The notes beneath the pieces were generated by a model, which made no database searches, was not told the DNA's origin, and worked only from the letters and a program-made list of their open reading frames with translations. From contig NZ_CM001165.1 in the NCBI RefSeq assembly GCF_000213055.1, positions 496,001 to 560,000 of the forward strand: a stretch of DNA of 64,000 nt, read 5' to 3'. This stretch comes from Streptomyces sp. Tu6071 (GTDB taxonomy: Bacteria; Actinomycetota; Actinomycetes; Streptomycetales; Streptomycetaceae). The position numbers were made by a program, and so were the translations under genes. This document shows positions 9,191 to 17,285 of this stretch, one piece after another (within the stretch, counting starts at the first letter, position 1; each line of letters starts with the position of its first letter).

Positions 9191-9895
9191 TCAGGGGCGC
9201 CGCCACACGAGCAGGTACCGCCAGAAGAGGCGTCTGCGCACGCGCGCGCCGGGGAGTATCCGTGCGGCGGTACGCCGGATCTCGGCGAGGCCCGTCGTCG
9301 CGGGACGGGTCGGCGCGGTCCTGGCGAGGGGACGAGCACCCTTCCCGCCCCCGGGGTGCTTCCACCACGCCACCGCCGTGTTGGCGACGACGGCGAGGAG
9401 GCTCACGGCGCGGTCCGCGGGAGTCTCCTCCCGGTGGAGCCCGACGATCACGAGGGTACCGCCAGGGGCGAGACGCGCGCGGAACGAGGTCAGGGCCTCG
9501 GCGAGCGGCAGGTGGTGGAGCGCGGCGACGCAGGTCACGACGGTGTACGGGCCCGGGGCGGCCTCTTCGTCGAGGGCGTCCGCCGTGGCGAAGGCGACCG
9601 GCACCGTTTCCGGAGTGGCCGCGCGCGCCTTCGCGACGATGGCCGGGTCCGTGTCGATCCCCGTCACCGCGTCGGCGCGGCGGGCGAGGAGCCGGGCGAG
9701 GTCCCCGCTGCCGCAGCCCACGTCGAGCGCGGCACCGCGGTGGTCGGGCAGGCGACGCAGGATCGCGCGGTGGTAGTGGGCGTTGTGGTCCCAGGGCCGG
9801 GCGTCGTGGTAGCGCCCGAGCGCGGCGAGCAGCCGCGCCGCGATGTCCCCGCCGCCCCGTGGCCCGGTCCCCCGCACGCGCCCCGTGCCCGTCAC
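9191..9895 (-). CDS. class I SAM-dependent methyltransferase
   Basis: A 234-residue protein with the Rossmann methyltransferase fold: LDVGCGSGDLARLLA (SAM motif I) near residues 56-70, GIDTDPAIVAKA (motif II) and LAPGGTLVIVG (post-III). The C-terminal third is basic with a hydrophobic stretch (SLLAVVANTAVAWW). GTG at 9895 was chosen because it overlaps the stop of the upstream methyltransferase (GTGA), indicating translational coupling; an in-frame extension upstream has no family similarity. Substrate unknown. It converges closely, within 5 bases, on the SDR gene. Confidence 0.82.
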   Translation of the reverse strand: MTGTGRVRGTGPRGGGDIAARLLAALGRYHDARPWDHNAHYHRAILRRLPDHRGAALDVGCGSGDLARLLARRADAVTGIDTDPAIVAKARAATPETVPVAFATADALDEEAAPGPYTVVTCVAALHHLPLAEALTSFRARLAPGGTLVIVGLHREETPADRAVSLLAVVANTAVAWWKHPGGGKGARPLARTAPTRPATTGLAEIRRTAARILPGARVRRRLFWRYLLVWRRP

Positions 9896-10701
9896 CGGCG
9901 CCCGTGCGCGAGCAGCGCCGCGTGGGGCAGCCGCAACTTGCCGTCCGGGTCGGCGAACTCCACGCTGAAGCGGTCGAAGCACCGCTTGATCGCGGCCCGT
10001 ACCTCCGGCGTCTGCGCCCGCACGAGCCGTCCGCTGGAGGCGACGCCGCCCGCCGGGGCGCTCCACCACTCCTCGCGGCCGGCCCGGTGGTCCCAGCGCA
10101 GCGTCCCGCACGCGCCGTCCGCGAGCCCGGCCGCCGCGAAGAGCGCGCCGAGTCCCGCCTCGTCGCGCGGGAAGTCCTCCTCGGGGTCGAGTCCCGCCGG
10201 GAGGTGCGGGGGCCGCACGCCGCCGCCCGCCGCGATCGCGCGCCCGAGGAGCGCCTGCCCCGGCGCCGGGGGTCGCGCCCAGACCGTCACGGCGACGCGC
10301 CCTCCGACCCGTACGACGCGGCGCAGCTCTTCGAGCGCGGCGCGGGGCCGGCCGACGTGGTTCAGTACGAAATTGGCCACGACGGCATCGAACTCTCCGC
10401 TCTCGAAGGGAAGTTCCGGGAGCAGCGCGCTCCGGAGCCCCGCCTCCGGAGCGGTCCGGGCCGCGAGCGCGAGCATGCTCGGCTCCGGGTCCACGGCCGT
10501 CACGCGCGCGCCGCGCGCCACCGCCGCCGCCGCGACGGTCCCCGGCCCCGTCCCCACATCGAGCACACGCGTTCCCTCACCCACGCCCGCCGCGTCGAGC
10601 AACCGCCCCACCGGGTACGCGCACAGCTTCGCGAAGCTCGCCGCGTACGCGTCCCCGCGCCCCGCCCAGATCAGCCGCTCACTCTCGTCGAACACCGTCA
10701 C
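9892..10701 (-). CDS. class I SAM-dependent methyltransferase (UbiE-like)
   Basis: A 269-residue methyltransferase. RVLDVGTGPGTVAAAAVARG (about 44-64) is the glycine-rich SAM motif, followed by VDPEPSML (acidic ribose-binding residue) and FVLNHVGRPRAALEELRRVV, the pattern of ubiquinone/menaquinone methyltransferase relatives and many small-molecule methyltransferases. It is first of a coupled pair with a second methyltransferase. The substrate cannot be told from sequence. The nearby SDR makes a modified sugar or natural product conceivable, but no biosynthetic core gene lies in the window. Confidence 0.82.
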   Translation of the reverse strand: MTVFDESERLIWAGRGDAYAASFAKLCAYPVGRLLDAAGVGEGTRVLDVGTGPGTVAAAAVARGARVTAVDPEPSMLALAARTAPEAGLRSALLPELPFESGEFDAVVANFVLNHVGRPRAALEELRRVVRVGGRVAVTVWARPPAPGQALLGRAIAAGGGVRPPHLPAGLDPEEDFPRDEAGLGALFAAAGLADGACGTLRWDHRAGREEWWSAPAGGVASSGRLVRAQTPEVRAAIKRCFDRFSVEFADPDGKLRLPHAALLAHGRR

Positions 10702-10829
10702 AGGTTCCCCTCCCCACCGCTCGCGAGAGCCCAGCCTAGAAGCCGGTGCATCAAGCGCGGACAGGCCCCGGCCACGGAACGTCCGTCAGCAGACCGGTAT
10801 ACAGGGCGATACCGGGTGGTGGTGCGGGG

Positions 10830-10865
10830 ACGGCCCCGCGTCCGCCTGACGGGACGCGGGGCCGT
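10830..10865. terminator. hairpin after etfA
   Basis: A 14-bp perfect stem (ACGGCCCCGCGTCC with its complement) and a short loop lie 17 bases past the etfA stop on the minus strand. No T tract. It probably ends the TetR-etfBA transcript. Confidence 0.75.
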
Positions 10866-10881
10866 GGGAGTCGGATGAGGC

Positions 10882-11844
10882 TCAGCCCTTGCGGGTGTTG
10901 ACCTCTTCGGTGAGCTGGGGGACGACGTTGAACAGGTCACCGACCACGCCGTAGTCGACCAGCTCGAAGATCGGGGCCTCCTCGTCCTTGTTGATCGCCA
11001 CGATCGTCTTCGACGTCTGCATCCCCGCACGATGCTGAATCGCACCCGAAATACCCGAAGCGATGTAGAGCTGCGGGGAGACCGTCTTACCCGTCTGTCC
11101 CACCTGATTGCTGTGCGGATACCAGCCCGCGTCCACCGCCGCCCGCGACGCACCCACCGCCGCACCCAGCGAATCCGCCAACGCCTCGATCAACGCGAAA
11201 TTCTCCGCACCATTCACACCACGACCACCCGAGACCACGATCGCCGCCTCCGTCAGCTCAGGACGACCCGAGGACTCACGCGCCGTCCGGGAGGTCACCT
11301 TCGTCCCCGACGCCTGCTCCGAGAACGACACCGCCAGCTCCTCGACCGCACCCGCACCCGCAGCCGGCTCCACCGAGGCCGAGTTCGGCTTCACGGTGAT
11401 CACCGGAACGCCCCTGGACACCTTCGACTTCGTCGTGAACGACGCCGCGAACACCGACTGCGTCGCCACCGGCCCCTCCGCACCGGCCTCCACATCCACC
11501 GCGTCCGTGATCAGGCCGGAGCCGATACGCAACGCCAGGCGCGCGGCGATCTCCTTGCCCTCAGCGGAGGAGGAGACGAGAACGGCGGCCGGGGAGACCG
11601 CTTCGACGGCGGCCTGGAGCGCGTCCACCTTCGGGACCACCAGGTAATCCGCGTACTCCGACGCTTCGGAGGTCAGCACCCGGGTCGCACCGTGCTCACC
11701 CAGCGTGGCAGCGGTCTGCGCGGCGCCCGCACCGAGGGCGACGGCGACCGGCTCGCCCAGGCGACGGGCCAGGGTCAGCAGCTCCAGCGTGGGCTTGCGC
11801 ACTGCGCCGTCCACGTGATCGACGTAAACAAGTACTTCAGCCAT
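10882..11844 (-). CDS. etfA: electron transfer flavoprotein alpha subunit
   Basis: EtfA binds FAD and, with EtfB, carries electrons from acyl-CoA and other flavin dehydrogenases to the respiratory chain. The 320-residue protein shows the C-terminal FAD domain signature: VVSGGRGVNGAENFALIEAL (about 205-224), GWYPHSNQVGQTGKTVSPQLY and SGAIQHRAGMQTSKTIVAIN. The ATG start follows AGGAG by 8 bases. It begins 54 bases after etfB in the same operon. Length and motifs are those of a housekeeping ETF. Confidence 0.96.
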   Translation of the reverse strand: MAEVLVYVDHVDGAVRKPTLELLTLARRLGEPVAVALGAGAAQTAATLGEHGATRVLTSEASEYADYLVVPKVDALQAAVEAVSPAAVLVSSSAEGKEIAARLALRIGSGLITDAVDVEAGAEGPVATQSVFAASFTTKSKVSRGVPVITVKPNSASVEPAAGAGAVEELAVSFSEQASGTKVTSRTARESSGRPELTEAAIVVSGGRGVNGAENFALIEALADSLGAAVGASRAAVDAGWYPHSNQVGQTGKTVSPQLYIASGISGAIQHRAGMQTSKTIVAINKDEEAPIFELVDYGVVGDLFNVVPQLTEEVNTRKG

Positions 11845-11898
11845 GACATGCACTCCTGCGTGCGAGAGAAGAGAGAGGGATTTCAGCGACAGAGGGGC

Positions 11899-12684
11899 TC
11901 AGATGAACTTCTGGCCCGCGAGGAACTCGGCCAGCTGCTTGCCGCCCTCCCCCTCATCCGTCACGACCGTCCCCGCCGAACGCGCCGGACGCGCCGCCGC
12001 GTCCTCCACCTTCGACCACGAACCCTCCAGACCGACCTCGCCCGCCCCGATCCCCAGATCCTCCAGATCCCAGGACTCCACCGGCTTCTTCTTCGCCGCC
12101 ATGATCCCCTTGAACGACGGATACCGCGCCTCACCCGACTGGTCCGTCACCGAGACCACCGCCGGAAGCCGCGCCTCCAACATCTCCGACGCCGCGTCAC
12201 CATCACGACGCCCCCTCACCACACCACCGTCGACCGACACCTCGGACAACAACGTCACCTGCGGCACCCCCAGCCGCTCCGAGAGCAACGCCGGAAGAAC
12301 ACCCATCGTCCCGTCCGTCGACGCCATCCCGCACACCACCAGGTCGTAACCGGCCTTCTCGACCGCCTTCGCCAGCACCAACGACGTACCGAACACATCC
12401 GAACCGTGCAGACCGTCGTCCTCGACATGAATGCCCTTGTCCGCACCCATCGACAACGCCTTGCGCAACGCGTCCTTCGCGTCCTCCGGACCCACCGTCA
12501 CCACCGTGATCTCCGCCTCATCAGCCGCATCAGCGACCTGAAGCGCCTGCTCCACCGCGTACTCGTCCAACTCCGACAACAGACCGTCCACATCCTCACG
12601 GTCCAACGTCAGGTCACCAGCGAAACGCCGGTCCCCCGTCGCATCCGGCACGTACTTCACACAGACAACGATCCTCAAGCTCAC
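11899..12684 (-). CDS. etfB: electron transfer flavoprotein beta subunit
   Basis: EtfB binds AMP and forms the heterodimer with EtfA. The 261-residue protein starts with the typical RIVVCVKYVPD and carries the nucleotide-binding and docking segment GMASTDGTMGVLPALLSERL near residues 112-131. The GTG start overlaps the stop of the upstream TetR gene by GTGA and is preceded by GGAGGATCAGG, so it was preferred over in-frame codons inside the TetR gene. Coupling to a TetR regulator suggests that fatty acid or acyl-CoA status controls the ETF. Confidence 0.96.
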   Translation of the reverse strand: MSLRIVVCVKYVPDATGDRRFAGDLTLDREDVDGLLSELDEYAVEQALQVADAADEAEITVVTVGPEDAKDALRKALSMGADKGIHVEDDGLHGSDVFGTSLVLAKAVEKAGYDLVVCGMASTDGTMGVLPALLSERLGVPQVTLLSEVSVDGGVVRGRRDGDAASEMLEARLPAVVSVTDQSGEARYPSFKGIMAAKKKPVESWDLEDLGIGAGEVGLEGSWSKVEDAAARPARSAGTVVTDEGEGGKQLAEFLAGQKFI

Positions 12685-13382
12685 GCCTGATCCTCCTCTT
12701 TCTGGGTTCGGTGTCCCGGCGGGGGCCCGGTCGTCGCGAGACGCCGGAGGGCCGGGAGGAGATGGTCGAGCGGGTGGCGGCTGGTGAAGGCGACGACGTG
12801 CGTCTCCCCCTCGCCGGTCTGCCCGGAGAAGAGCCCGAGCACTTCGCGCAGGGCGGTGTCGACCTCGGCCATCGGGTCGGCGGCCTCGCCGCGCAGCCAG
12901 CGGCGCAGGACGTGGTTGTGCGCGGAGACCACGCAGGCCGCCATGAGTTCGGCGCGCAGGGCGGCGCCCGGCGCGTCCCCCATCCAGCGGGCGAGGAACT
13001 CCTTGAAGAGCCGCTGGTAGCGGGCGACGCTCGCGATCTCGCGATCGCGCAGCGCGGGCACGCTGCTGGTGAGCCGGTACCGGCGGCGGGCGACCTCGCC
13101 CTCGTCGACGTAGTGCAGCAGGACGAGCCTGACCGCTTCCGAGACCGCGGTGAGGGCGGTGTCGGTGCGCGAGGTGGCGAGACGGCTCGAGATCCGTTCC
13201 AGGAGAAGGTCGTGATCGGGGAAGATCACGTCCTCCTTGGCCCGGTAGTGCCGGAAGAAGGTGGTGCGGCCGACGCCCGCACGCTCGGCGATCTCGTCGA
13301 CGGTGGTGCCCTCGTAGCCCCGCTCGTCGAACAACTGGAAGGCGGCGTGCGCCAGTCGCTCGCGCGCCGTCCGTCCGCCCAT
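12681..13382 (-). CDS. TetR-family regulator, first gene of the etfBA operon
   Basis: A 233-residue TetR regulator. The N-terminal helix-turn-helix (ERLAHAAFQLFDERGYEGTT, then EIAERAGVGRTTFFRHYRAK) spans residues 5-53; the C-terminal domain is the larger ligand pocket type. The ATG at 13382 follows AAGGGG; in-frame codons further upstream would place the operator palindromes inside the gene. It is translationally coupled to etfB. Two 17-bp palindromes lie 44-81 bases before the start, so it very likely represses its own operon. Lipid or acyl-CoA effectors are common for TetR regulators of ETF and beta-oxidation genes, but the ligand is unknown. Confidence 0.88.
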   Translation of the reverse strand: MGGRTARERLAHAAFQLFDERGYEGTTVDEIAERAGVGRTTFFRHYRAKEDVIFPDHDLLLERISSRLATSRTDTALTAVSEAVRLVLLHYVDEGEVARRRYRLTSSVPALRDREIASVARYQRLFKEFLARWMGDAPGAALRAELMAACVVSAHNHVLRRWLRGEAADPMAEVDTALREVLGLFSGQTGEGETHVVAFTSRHPLDHLLPALRRLATTGPPPGHRTQKEEDQA

Positions 13383-13425
13383 GCCGCACCCCTTCGTGCT
13401 CTCGCCCGCGCACCGCCACGACTGG

Positions 13426-13463
13426 ACGGTACCGCGTACCGTTGCGACGGTACCACGTACCAT
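13426..13463. promoter_or_regulatory. tandem TetR operator palindromes
   Basis: Two 17-bp sites occur 21 bases apart, start to start. Site 1 is the perfect palindrome ACGGTACCGCGTACCGT (13426-13442). Site 2 is ACGGTACCACGTACCAT (13447-13463), with one mismatched pair. A spacing of two helical turns puts both on the same DNA face, as in cooperative TetR binding. They lie upstream of the TetR-etfBA operon. Confidence 0.75.
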
Positions 13464-13739
13464 TTGCCACGACGAAGGGCCGCTAAACCTCGCGCGTCGG
13501 CCACCAACCCGCGCGTCGGTCGCCCGCGCCCCGCCGGCCGACGCCTCAGCGCGTCGGCGGAAAGCGGCTCACGCTCAGGGCGGACGAGGCGTGCAGGGCC
13601 GGACGAAGAAGCGTGGCTGGTCAGGGCCGGGGGCCGACGGATGCCACGCGGCCCCGGCACGCGCCACCGCGCCCTCCCGCTGCCGCCGCACAGCCCCCCA
13701 CCGCAGCGCCCAGACCCCTGCCGCCCCGCTGCCCGCCGC
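13464..13739. other. intergenic region between two TetR genes
   Basis: No gene was recognised here. The region holds a direct repeat GCGCGTCGG (in 13490-13520) and a short hairpin GCCGACGC/GCGTCGGC at 13537-13558, which could end transcription of the second TetR gene although it lies about 180 bases past its stop. The rest is GC-rich sequence without clear signals. Confidence 0.4.
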
Positions 13740-14330
13740 TCAGCCCCGTACCGCCGTCTCCTCCGCCCGCGCCAGCACCCGCACGTGCGCGGCCAGGGCG
13801 CGGCCCGCCGCATGGAAGGGGTCCAAGGTGTGCAGGGCACGGGCCAGGACGAAGGCGCCCTCCAGTGCGGCGAGGACCGCGTGCGTGAACTCGCGGGCCG
13901 CCTCCGCGGTGAGGCCACGCTTGGCGAAGTAGGCGGTGCCCTTGTCCAGCCAGTCCCGCATGACCTCGGCGGACACCGCGCGCAACTCCGTTTCCATGTC
14001 GGCGACTTCGGCGGTCACACTGCCGACCGGACACATGTTGGCCCAGCCCGTGTCGCGCATGTTCTCGCCCGCCCGCGCGAGGGCCGCCTCGATGCCCTCG
14101 GCCAGGTCCTCGTACGGATCGAGCAGGAGGGGCAGCAACTCGATGTGGACCGCGCCGGTCTGCCGCAGGGCCGCCGCCGCGATCTCCCGCTTCCCGCCCC
14201 TGGAGTGGTGGTACAGCGAGCCGGTGGGCGCTTCGGCGGCGCGGGCGAGGGCGTTGATGCCCGTCGCCGCGTAGCCCTGGCGGCGCAAAAGTTCTCCCAT
14301 GGCCCGCGTGATGCGCTCGTCCGTTCTCAT
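13740..14330 (-). CDS. TetR-family regulator (LmrA/YxaF-like)
   Basis: A 196-residue TetR regulator. The DNA-binding domain is at residues 3-50 (RITRAMGELLRRQGYAATG, then SLYHHSRGGKREI), a pattern typical of the LmrA/YxaF group, and the C-terminal half matches that group in length. It is divergent from an alpha/beta hydrolase with 74 bases between the starts. That gap contains a palindrome AGAACGTTCT and a diverged copy, so the protein probably represses both itself and the hydrolase. Inducer unknown. Confidence 0.85.
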   Translation of the reverse strand: MRTDERITRAMGELLRRQGYAATGINALARAAEAPTGSLYHHSRGGKREIAAAALRQTGAVHIELLPLLLDPYEDLAEGIEAALARAGENMRDTGWANMCPVGSVTAEVADMETELRAVSAEVMRDWLDKGTAYFAKRGLTAEAAREFTHAVLAALEGAFVLARALHTLDPFHAAGRALAAHVRVLARAEETAVRG

Positions 14331-14340
14331 GCCGCCCTGG

Positions 14341-14370
14341 TAGAACGAACGCTCTGGAGAGAACGTTCTA
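14341..14370. promoter_or_regulatory. probable operator between TetR and hydrolase genes
   Basis: The 30-base stretch is bounded by TAGAACG and CGTTCTA and includes the perfect 10-bp palindrome AGAACGTTCT at 14360-14369, plus an imperfect copy AGAACGAACGCTCT at 14342-14355. It lies centrally in the 74-base divergent gap, where a TetR dimer would block both promoters. Confidence 0.65.
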
Positions 14371-14404
14371 GCGCGTCGGATGACGCGACGGCCGAGGGGA
14401 CGTC

Positions 14405-15244
14405 ATGCGCCAAGTCACTCTGTCCGCCGGGGAGATCGAGTACGACGAGACCGGTTCGGGGCCGCCGGTCGTGCTGCTGCACGGGCTGCTCATGAACCAC
14501 ACGCTGTGGGACGAGGTGCTGCCGCTGCTCCCCGGGGGCTTCCGGTACGTGCGGCCGGTGCTGCCGCTCGGCGCGCACCGGGTGCCGATGCGGCCCGACG
14601 CGGATCTCGGGATGGCCGGTATGGGGCGGCTGCTCGCGGAGTTCCTGGAGAAGCTGGACCTGACGGGGGTCACACTCGTCCACACCGACTGGGGCGGCGG
14701 CCTCTTCCTCACCGCGCTCGGTCTCCACGAGCGCGTCGCGCGGCAAGTCATCCTGCCGTGCGAGGCGTTCGACAACTTCCCGCCCGGCCTGCCGGGCCGC
14801 ATGGTCGTCCTCGCCTCCCGCCTCCCCGGCGGACTCGCCCTCGCCGCACGGCAGTTGCGTGTCCCCGCGCTGCGGAACTCGCCGCTGATGCTCGGCCCGA
14901 TGACGAAACGCCCGCTGCCCGACGCGCTCGTGCGCGGCTGGACGGAGCCGCTGCTGCGGGACGCGGGGGTACGCCGCGACCTCGCCGCGTACTGCACCGC
15001 GCCGCTCGACAAGGCGCGCCTGGTCAGGGACACGGAGGCGCTGCGCGACTTCACCGGCGAGACGCTCGTCCTGTGGGCCCCCGAGAACAAGCTCATGCCC
15101 CTCGCCCACGGCAAGCGCCTCGCCGCCCTCCTCCCGGCGGGCCGCTACGCGGAGATCCCGGACGCGGGGGTCCTGGCCATGATCGACCGGCCGGAGGCGG
15201 TGGCGGGTGAGTTGAGCGCGTTCCTGGTGGGGGCGGGGAGCTGA
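14405..15244 (+). CDS. alpha/beta hydrolase (haloalkane dehalogenase/epoxide hydrolase branch)
   Basis: A 279-residue alpha/beta hydrolase. LLHGLLMNHTLWDEVLPLL contains the oxyanion HG motif, and the nucleophile elbow is HTDWGGG, putting aspartate D95 where lipases have serine, as in haloalkane dehalogenases and epoxide hydrolases. At the place of the catalytic histidine the sequence reads IPDAGVLAMIDRP, with V256 instead of His, so the usual triad is incomplete. It may work differently or be a diverged subfamily. Divergent from and probably controlled by the adjacent TetR. Substrate unknown. Confidence 0.82.
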   Translation: MRQVTLSAGEIEYDETGSGPPVVLLHGLLMNHTLWDEVLPLLPGGFRYVRPVLPLGAHRVPMRPDADLGMAGMGRLLAEFLEKLDLTGVTLVHTDWGGGLFLTALGLHERVARQVILPCEAFDNFPPGLPGRMVVLASRLPGGLALAARQLRVPALRNSPLMLGPMTKRPLPDALVRGWTEPLLRDAGVRRDLAAYCTAPLDKARLVRDTEALRDFTGETLVLWAPENKLMPLAHGKRLAALLPAGRYAEIPDAGVLAMIDRPEAVAGELSAFLVGAGS

Positions 15245-15329
15245 GCGGCTGAGCGGCGTGGGGTGGCGGGCGGGGTGCCACCCCACGGCGCCGCGCGGTT
15301 CCGCGGCGGGGACCGCGCGGGCGCTCCGC

Positions 15330-16253
15330 TCAGGGCAGCAGCACGATCTTTCCGCGCGTGTGCCCGAGCGCCAGCTCCGTGTAGGCCGCGCGGACCTCGT
15401 CGAGCGGGTAGCGCGCGGCGATGGGGATGTCCAGGTCGCCGCGGGCGGCGAGAGCGGCGAGGTCGGAGACGGTGGCGGCGTCGTCGGCCGCCATGCCGCC
15501 CTCGGCGCGGACGCCGTACTTCTCGGCGGCGGCGAAGTCCACGACGGTGTTGACGCGCTCGGGACTCACGCCGAGGTCGAGGGCGAGGGCCACGTAGTCG
15601 TTCCCGGCCAGGTCGATGAAGGCGGCGACGCCCTGCGGGCCCGCCGCCCCCCTGATGCGGTCCGCGACGCCCTCGCCGTACGCGACGGGCTCGACGCCGT
15701 GCGCGCGCAACCACTCGTGATGCCGCTCGCTCGCGAGGCCGAGGACCCGGGCGCCGGTCCGCCGCGCGAGCTGTACGGCGACGACGCCGACGCCGCCCGC
15801 CGCCCCGGCCACGACGACCGTCTCGCCCTCGCGCGGGGCGACGGCGCGTACCGACGCGTACGCGGTCGTGCCCACGACGAAGAGGGAACCGGCGACGTCG
15901 AAGGACAGCTCCGGCGGCTTCGGCACGAGCTGAGCGGCGGGGACGACGGCGTAAGTGGCCTGCGAGGCACGCGCGTAGGTGTGGCCGAGCACCTCGTCGC
16001 CGGGTGCGAAGGCGCTCACGCCCGGGCCGGTGGACTCCACGACGCCCGCGAGATCGCTGCCCTGGCCCGAGGGGAAGGTCGCGGGCCACCGCTCGTGCAT
16101 CGCGCCCTCGCGGATCTTCGCCTCCCCGGGGTTGATCCCCGCCGCGCGCACCCGCACCAGGACCTCGTCCGCCGCCGGTACGGGCACCGGCACGTCCCGC
16201 ACCTCCAGGACATCGACGCCGCCGTACTCGTCGAACCGAACCGCCTTGCTCAT
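15330..16253 (-). CDS. NADP-dependent zinc-less quinone oxidoreductase (MDR family)
   Basis: A 307-residue medium-chain reductase of the quinone oxidoreductase type. The N-terminal GroES-like domain carries GINPGEAKIREG and SGQGSDLAGVVESTGPGV; the Rossmann domain has VVVAGAAGGVGVVAVQLARR (about 140-160) for NADP. The cysteine and histidine ligands of zinc alcohol dehydrogenases are absent, as expected for quinone reductases. The ATG follows GGAGGGTTC. A single gene with its own promoter, likely in reactive carbonyl or quinone detoxification; the actual substrate is unknown. Confidence 0.88.
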   Translation of the reverse strand: MSKAVRFDEYGGVDVLEVRDVPVPVPAADEVLVRVRAAGINPGEAKIREGAMHERWPATFPSGQGSDLAGVVESTGPGVSAFAPGDEVLGHTYARASQATYAVVPAAQLVPKPPELSFDVAGSLFVVGTTAYASVRAVAPREGETVVVAGAAGGVGVVAVQLARRTGARVLGLASERHHEWLRAHGVEPVAYGEGVADRIRGAAGPQGVAAFIDLAGNDYVALALDLGVSPERVNTVVDFAAAEKYGVRAEGGMAADDAATVSDLAALAARGDLDIPIAARYPLDEVRAAYTELALGHTRGKIVLLP

Positions 16254-16388
16254 GAACCCTCCACCCGTACGGGAGCCGGCGACCCGAGCGGGTCCCGGCA
16301 ACCGGCCACCAACAGCGCGCGCCGGGCGGGCATTCCGCGGAAGGGGCCGGATTCGGCCACACGGGTGTCCGCGTACTCCCCCCGGTCC

Positions 16389-17285
16389 TCACACCACCAG
16401 CCGCAGCCTCCGCTCGCTCACGCCCGCCCGCAGGCTCTGGCCCCACGTCAGGTCGAGCGCGTCCGACTCCATGCCGTCCGCGAAGGCCACGAGGTGGTCC
16501 GACTCGACGGTGACGGTGAGGCCGGCGCGCTCGGCGAGGAGCCCGGCGACGCGCTGCACGCCGGTCGCCGGGGAGGGCCACGCCTCGCGCACGTACCAGA
16601 GGAGGCGGTCCTCGGTCGCGCCCGGCAGGGGCAGCGCGGCGCCGCGCTCCTGCCACAGCGAGCGCAGCCAGCCGCCCGCGCCCGTACCGGTGCCGACGAG
16701 GACGCCCGAGCTGGCCTGCGTCTCCTCGCCCTCCTCCGCCCCGGGGCGCAGGCGGTAGCGGGCGGTGCGGTGGCCCGCCGAGCCGACGTAGATCTCGTTG
16801 AGCGCGAGGAGGGTGCGGCCGTCGTCCGTGACGCCCTCGGCCATCGTGAGCGCGTCCGTGGTGACGCGCGGGCCCGCCGCCACGCGCAGGAGCGCGGCGG
16901 CGTCGCCGGGGCGGTGGCGCACGAGGACGCCGGGGTTGCGGCCCGGATCGGTGTCGATGCCGATGACGGGCTGGCCGTGCAGGTACTGCGCGACGTTGGC
17001 GACGAGGCCGTCCTGTCCCGCGACGACGACGATGTCCTCGGGGGCGAAGAGGAAGCGGTCGAGGTCGGCGCGCTCGACGCGGGCCTGTCGCCAGGTGAGC
17101 GGGATGCGCGCGGCGATGGCGGTGAGGGCGTCGCGGGTCGCGTGGTGGCGCGCCGCGAGGGTGTCGAGGTCGTCGCCCCGGCTGCCGAGGACGAAGGCGG
17201 CCTGGCCGTGGGTGCCGTGACGGGCGAGCAGTTCCTCGTACTCGCTGACGCGGTGGACGAGGACGACGCGCGGGGCGAGGCTCAT
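16389..17285 (-). CDS. NAD kinase-like protein with degenerate GGDG motif
   Basis: A 298-residue protein related to ATP-NAD kinases. It shares IGIDTDPGRNPG, ALNEIYVGS (N163, E164, the NE motif) and SSGVLVGTGTGAGGW, which in the family form the NAD site. The family GGDG motif, needed for phosphate transfer, reads GQDG (residues 90-93), so kinase activity is doubtful; it may bind NAD(P) or nucleotides instead. Its ATG overlaps the stop of the upstream SPFH gene by 4 bases, so the two are co-translated and probably act together. Confidence 0.72.
   Translation of the reverse strand: MSLAPRVVLVHRVSEYEELLARHGTHGQAAFVLGSRGDDLDTLAARHHATRDALTAIAARIPLTWRQARVERADLDRFLFAPEDIVVVAGQDGLVANVAQYLHGQPVIGIDTDPGRNPGVLVRHRPGDAAALLRVAAGPRVTTDALTMAEGVTDDGRTLLALNEIYVGSAGHRTARYRLRPGAEEGEETQASSGVLVGTGTGAGGWLRSLWQERGAALPLPGATEDRLLWYVREAWPSPATGVQRVAGLLAERAGLTVTVESDHLVAFADGMESDALDLTWGQSLRAGVSERRLRLVV

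Noticed and set aside
10797..10804. GGTATACA resembling the GntR palindrome
   Set aside because: One base off and between a methyltransferase start and the etfA terminator, with no link to the importer or deaminase.
13537..13558. Hairpin GCCGACGC/GCGTCGGC as terminator of the LmrA-like TetR gene
   Set aside because: About 180 bases from the stop and short; such pairs are frequent at this GC content.
14405..15244. Calling the hydrolase a functional haloalkane dehalogenase
   Set aside because: The catalytic histidine is not at the expected place and the halide-binding residues could not be identified.
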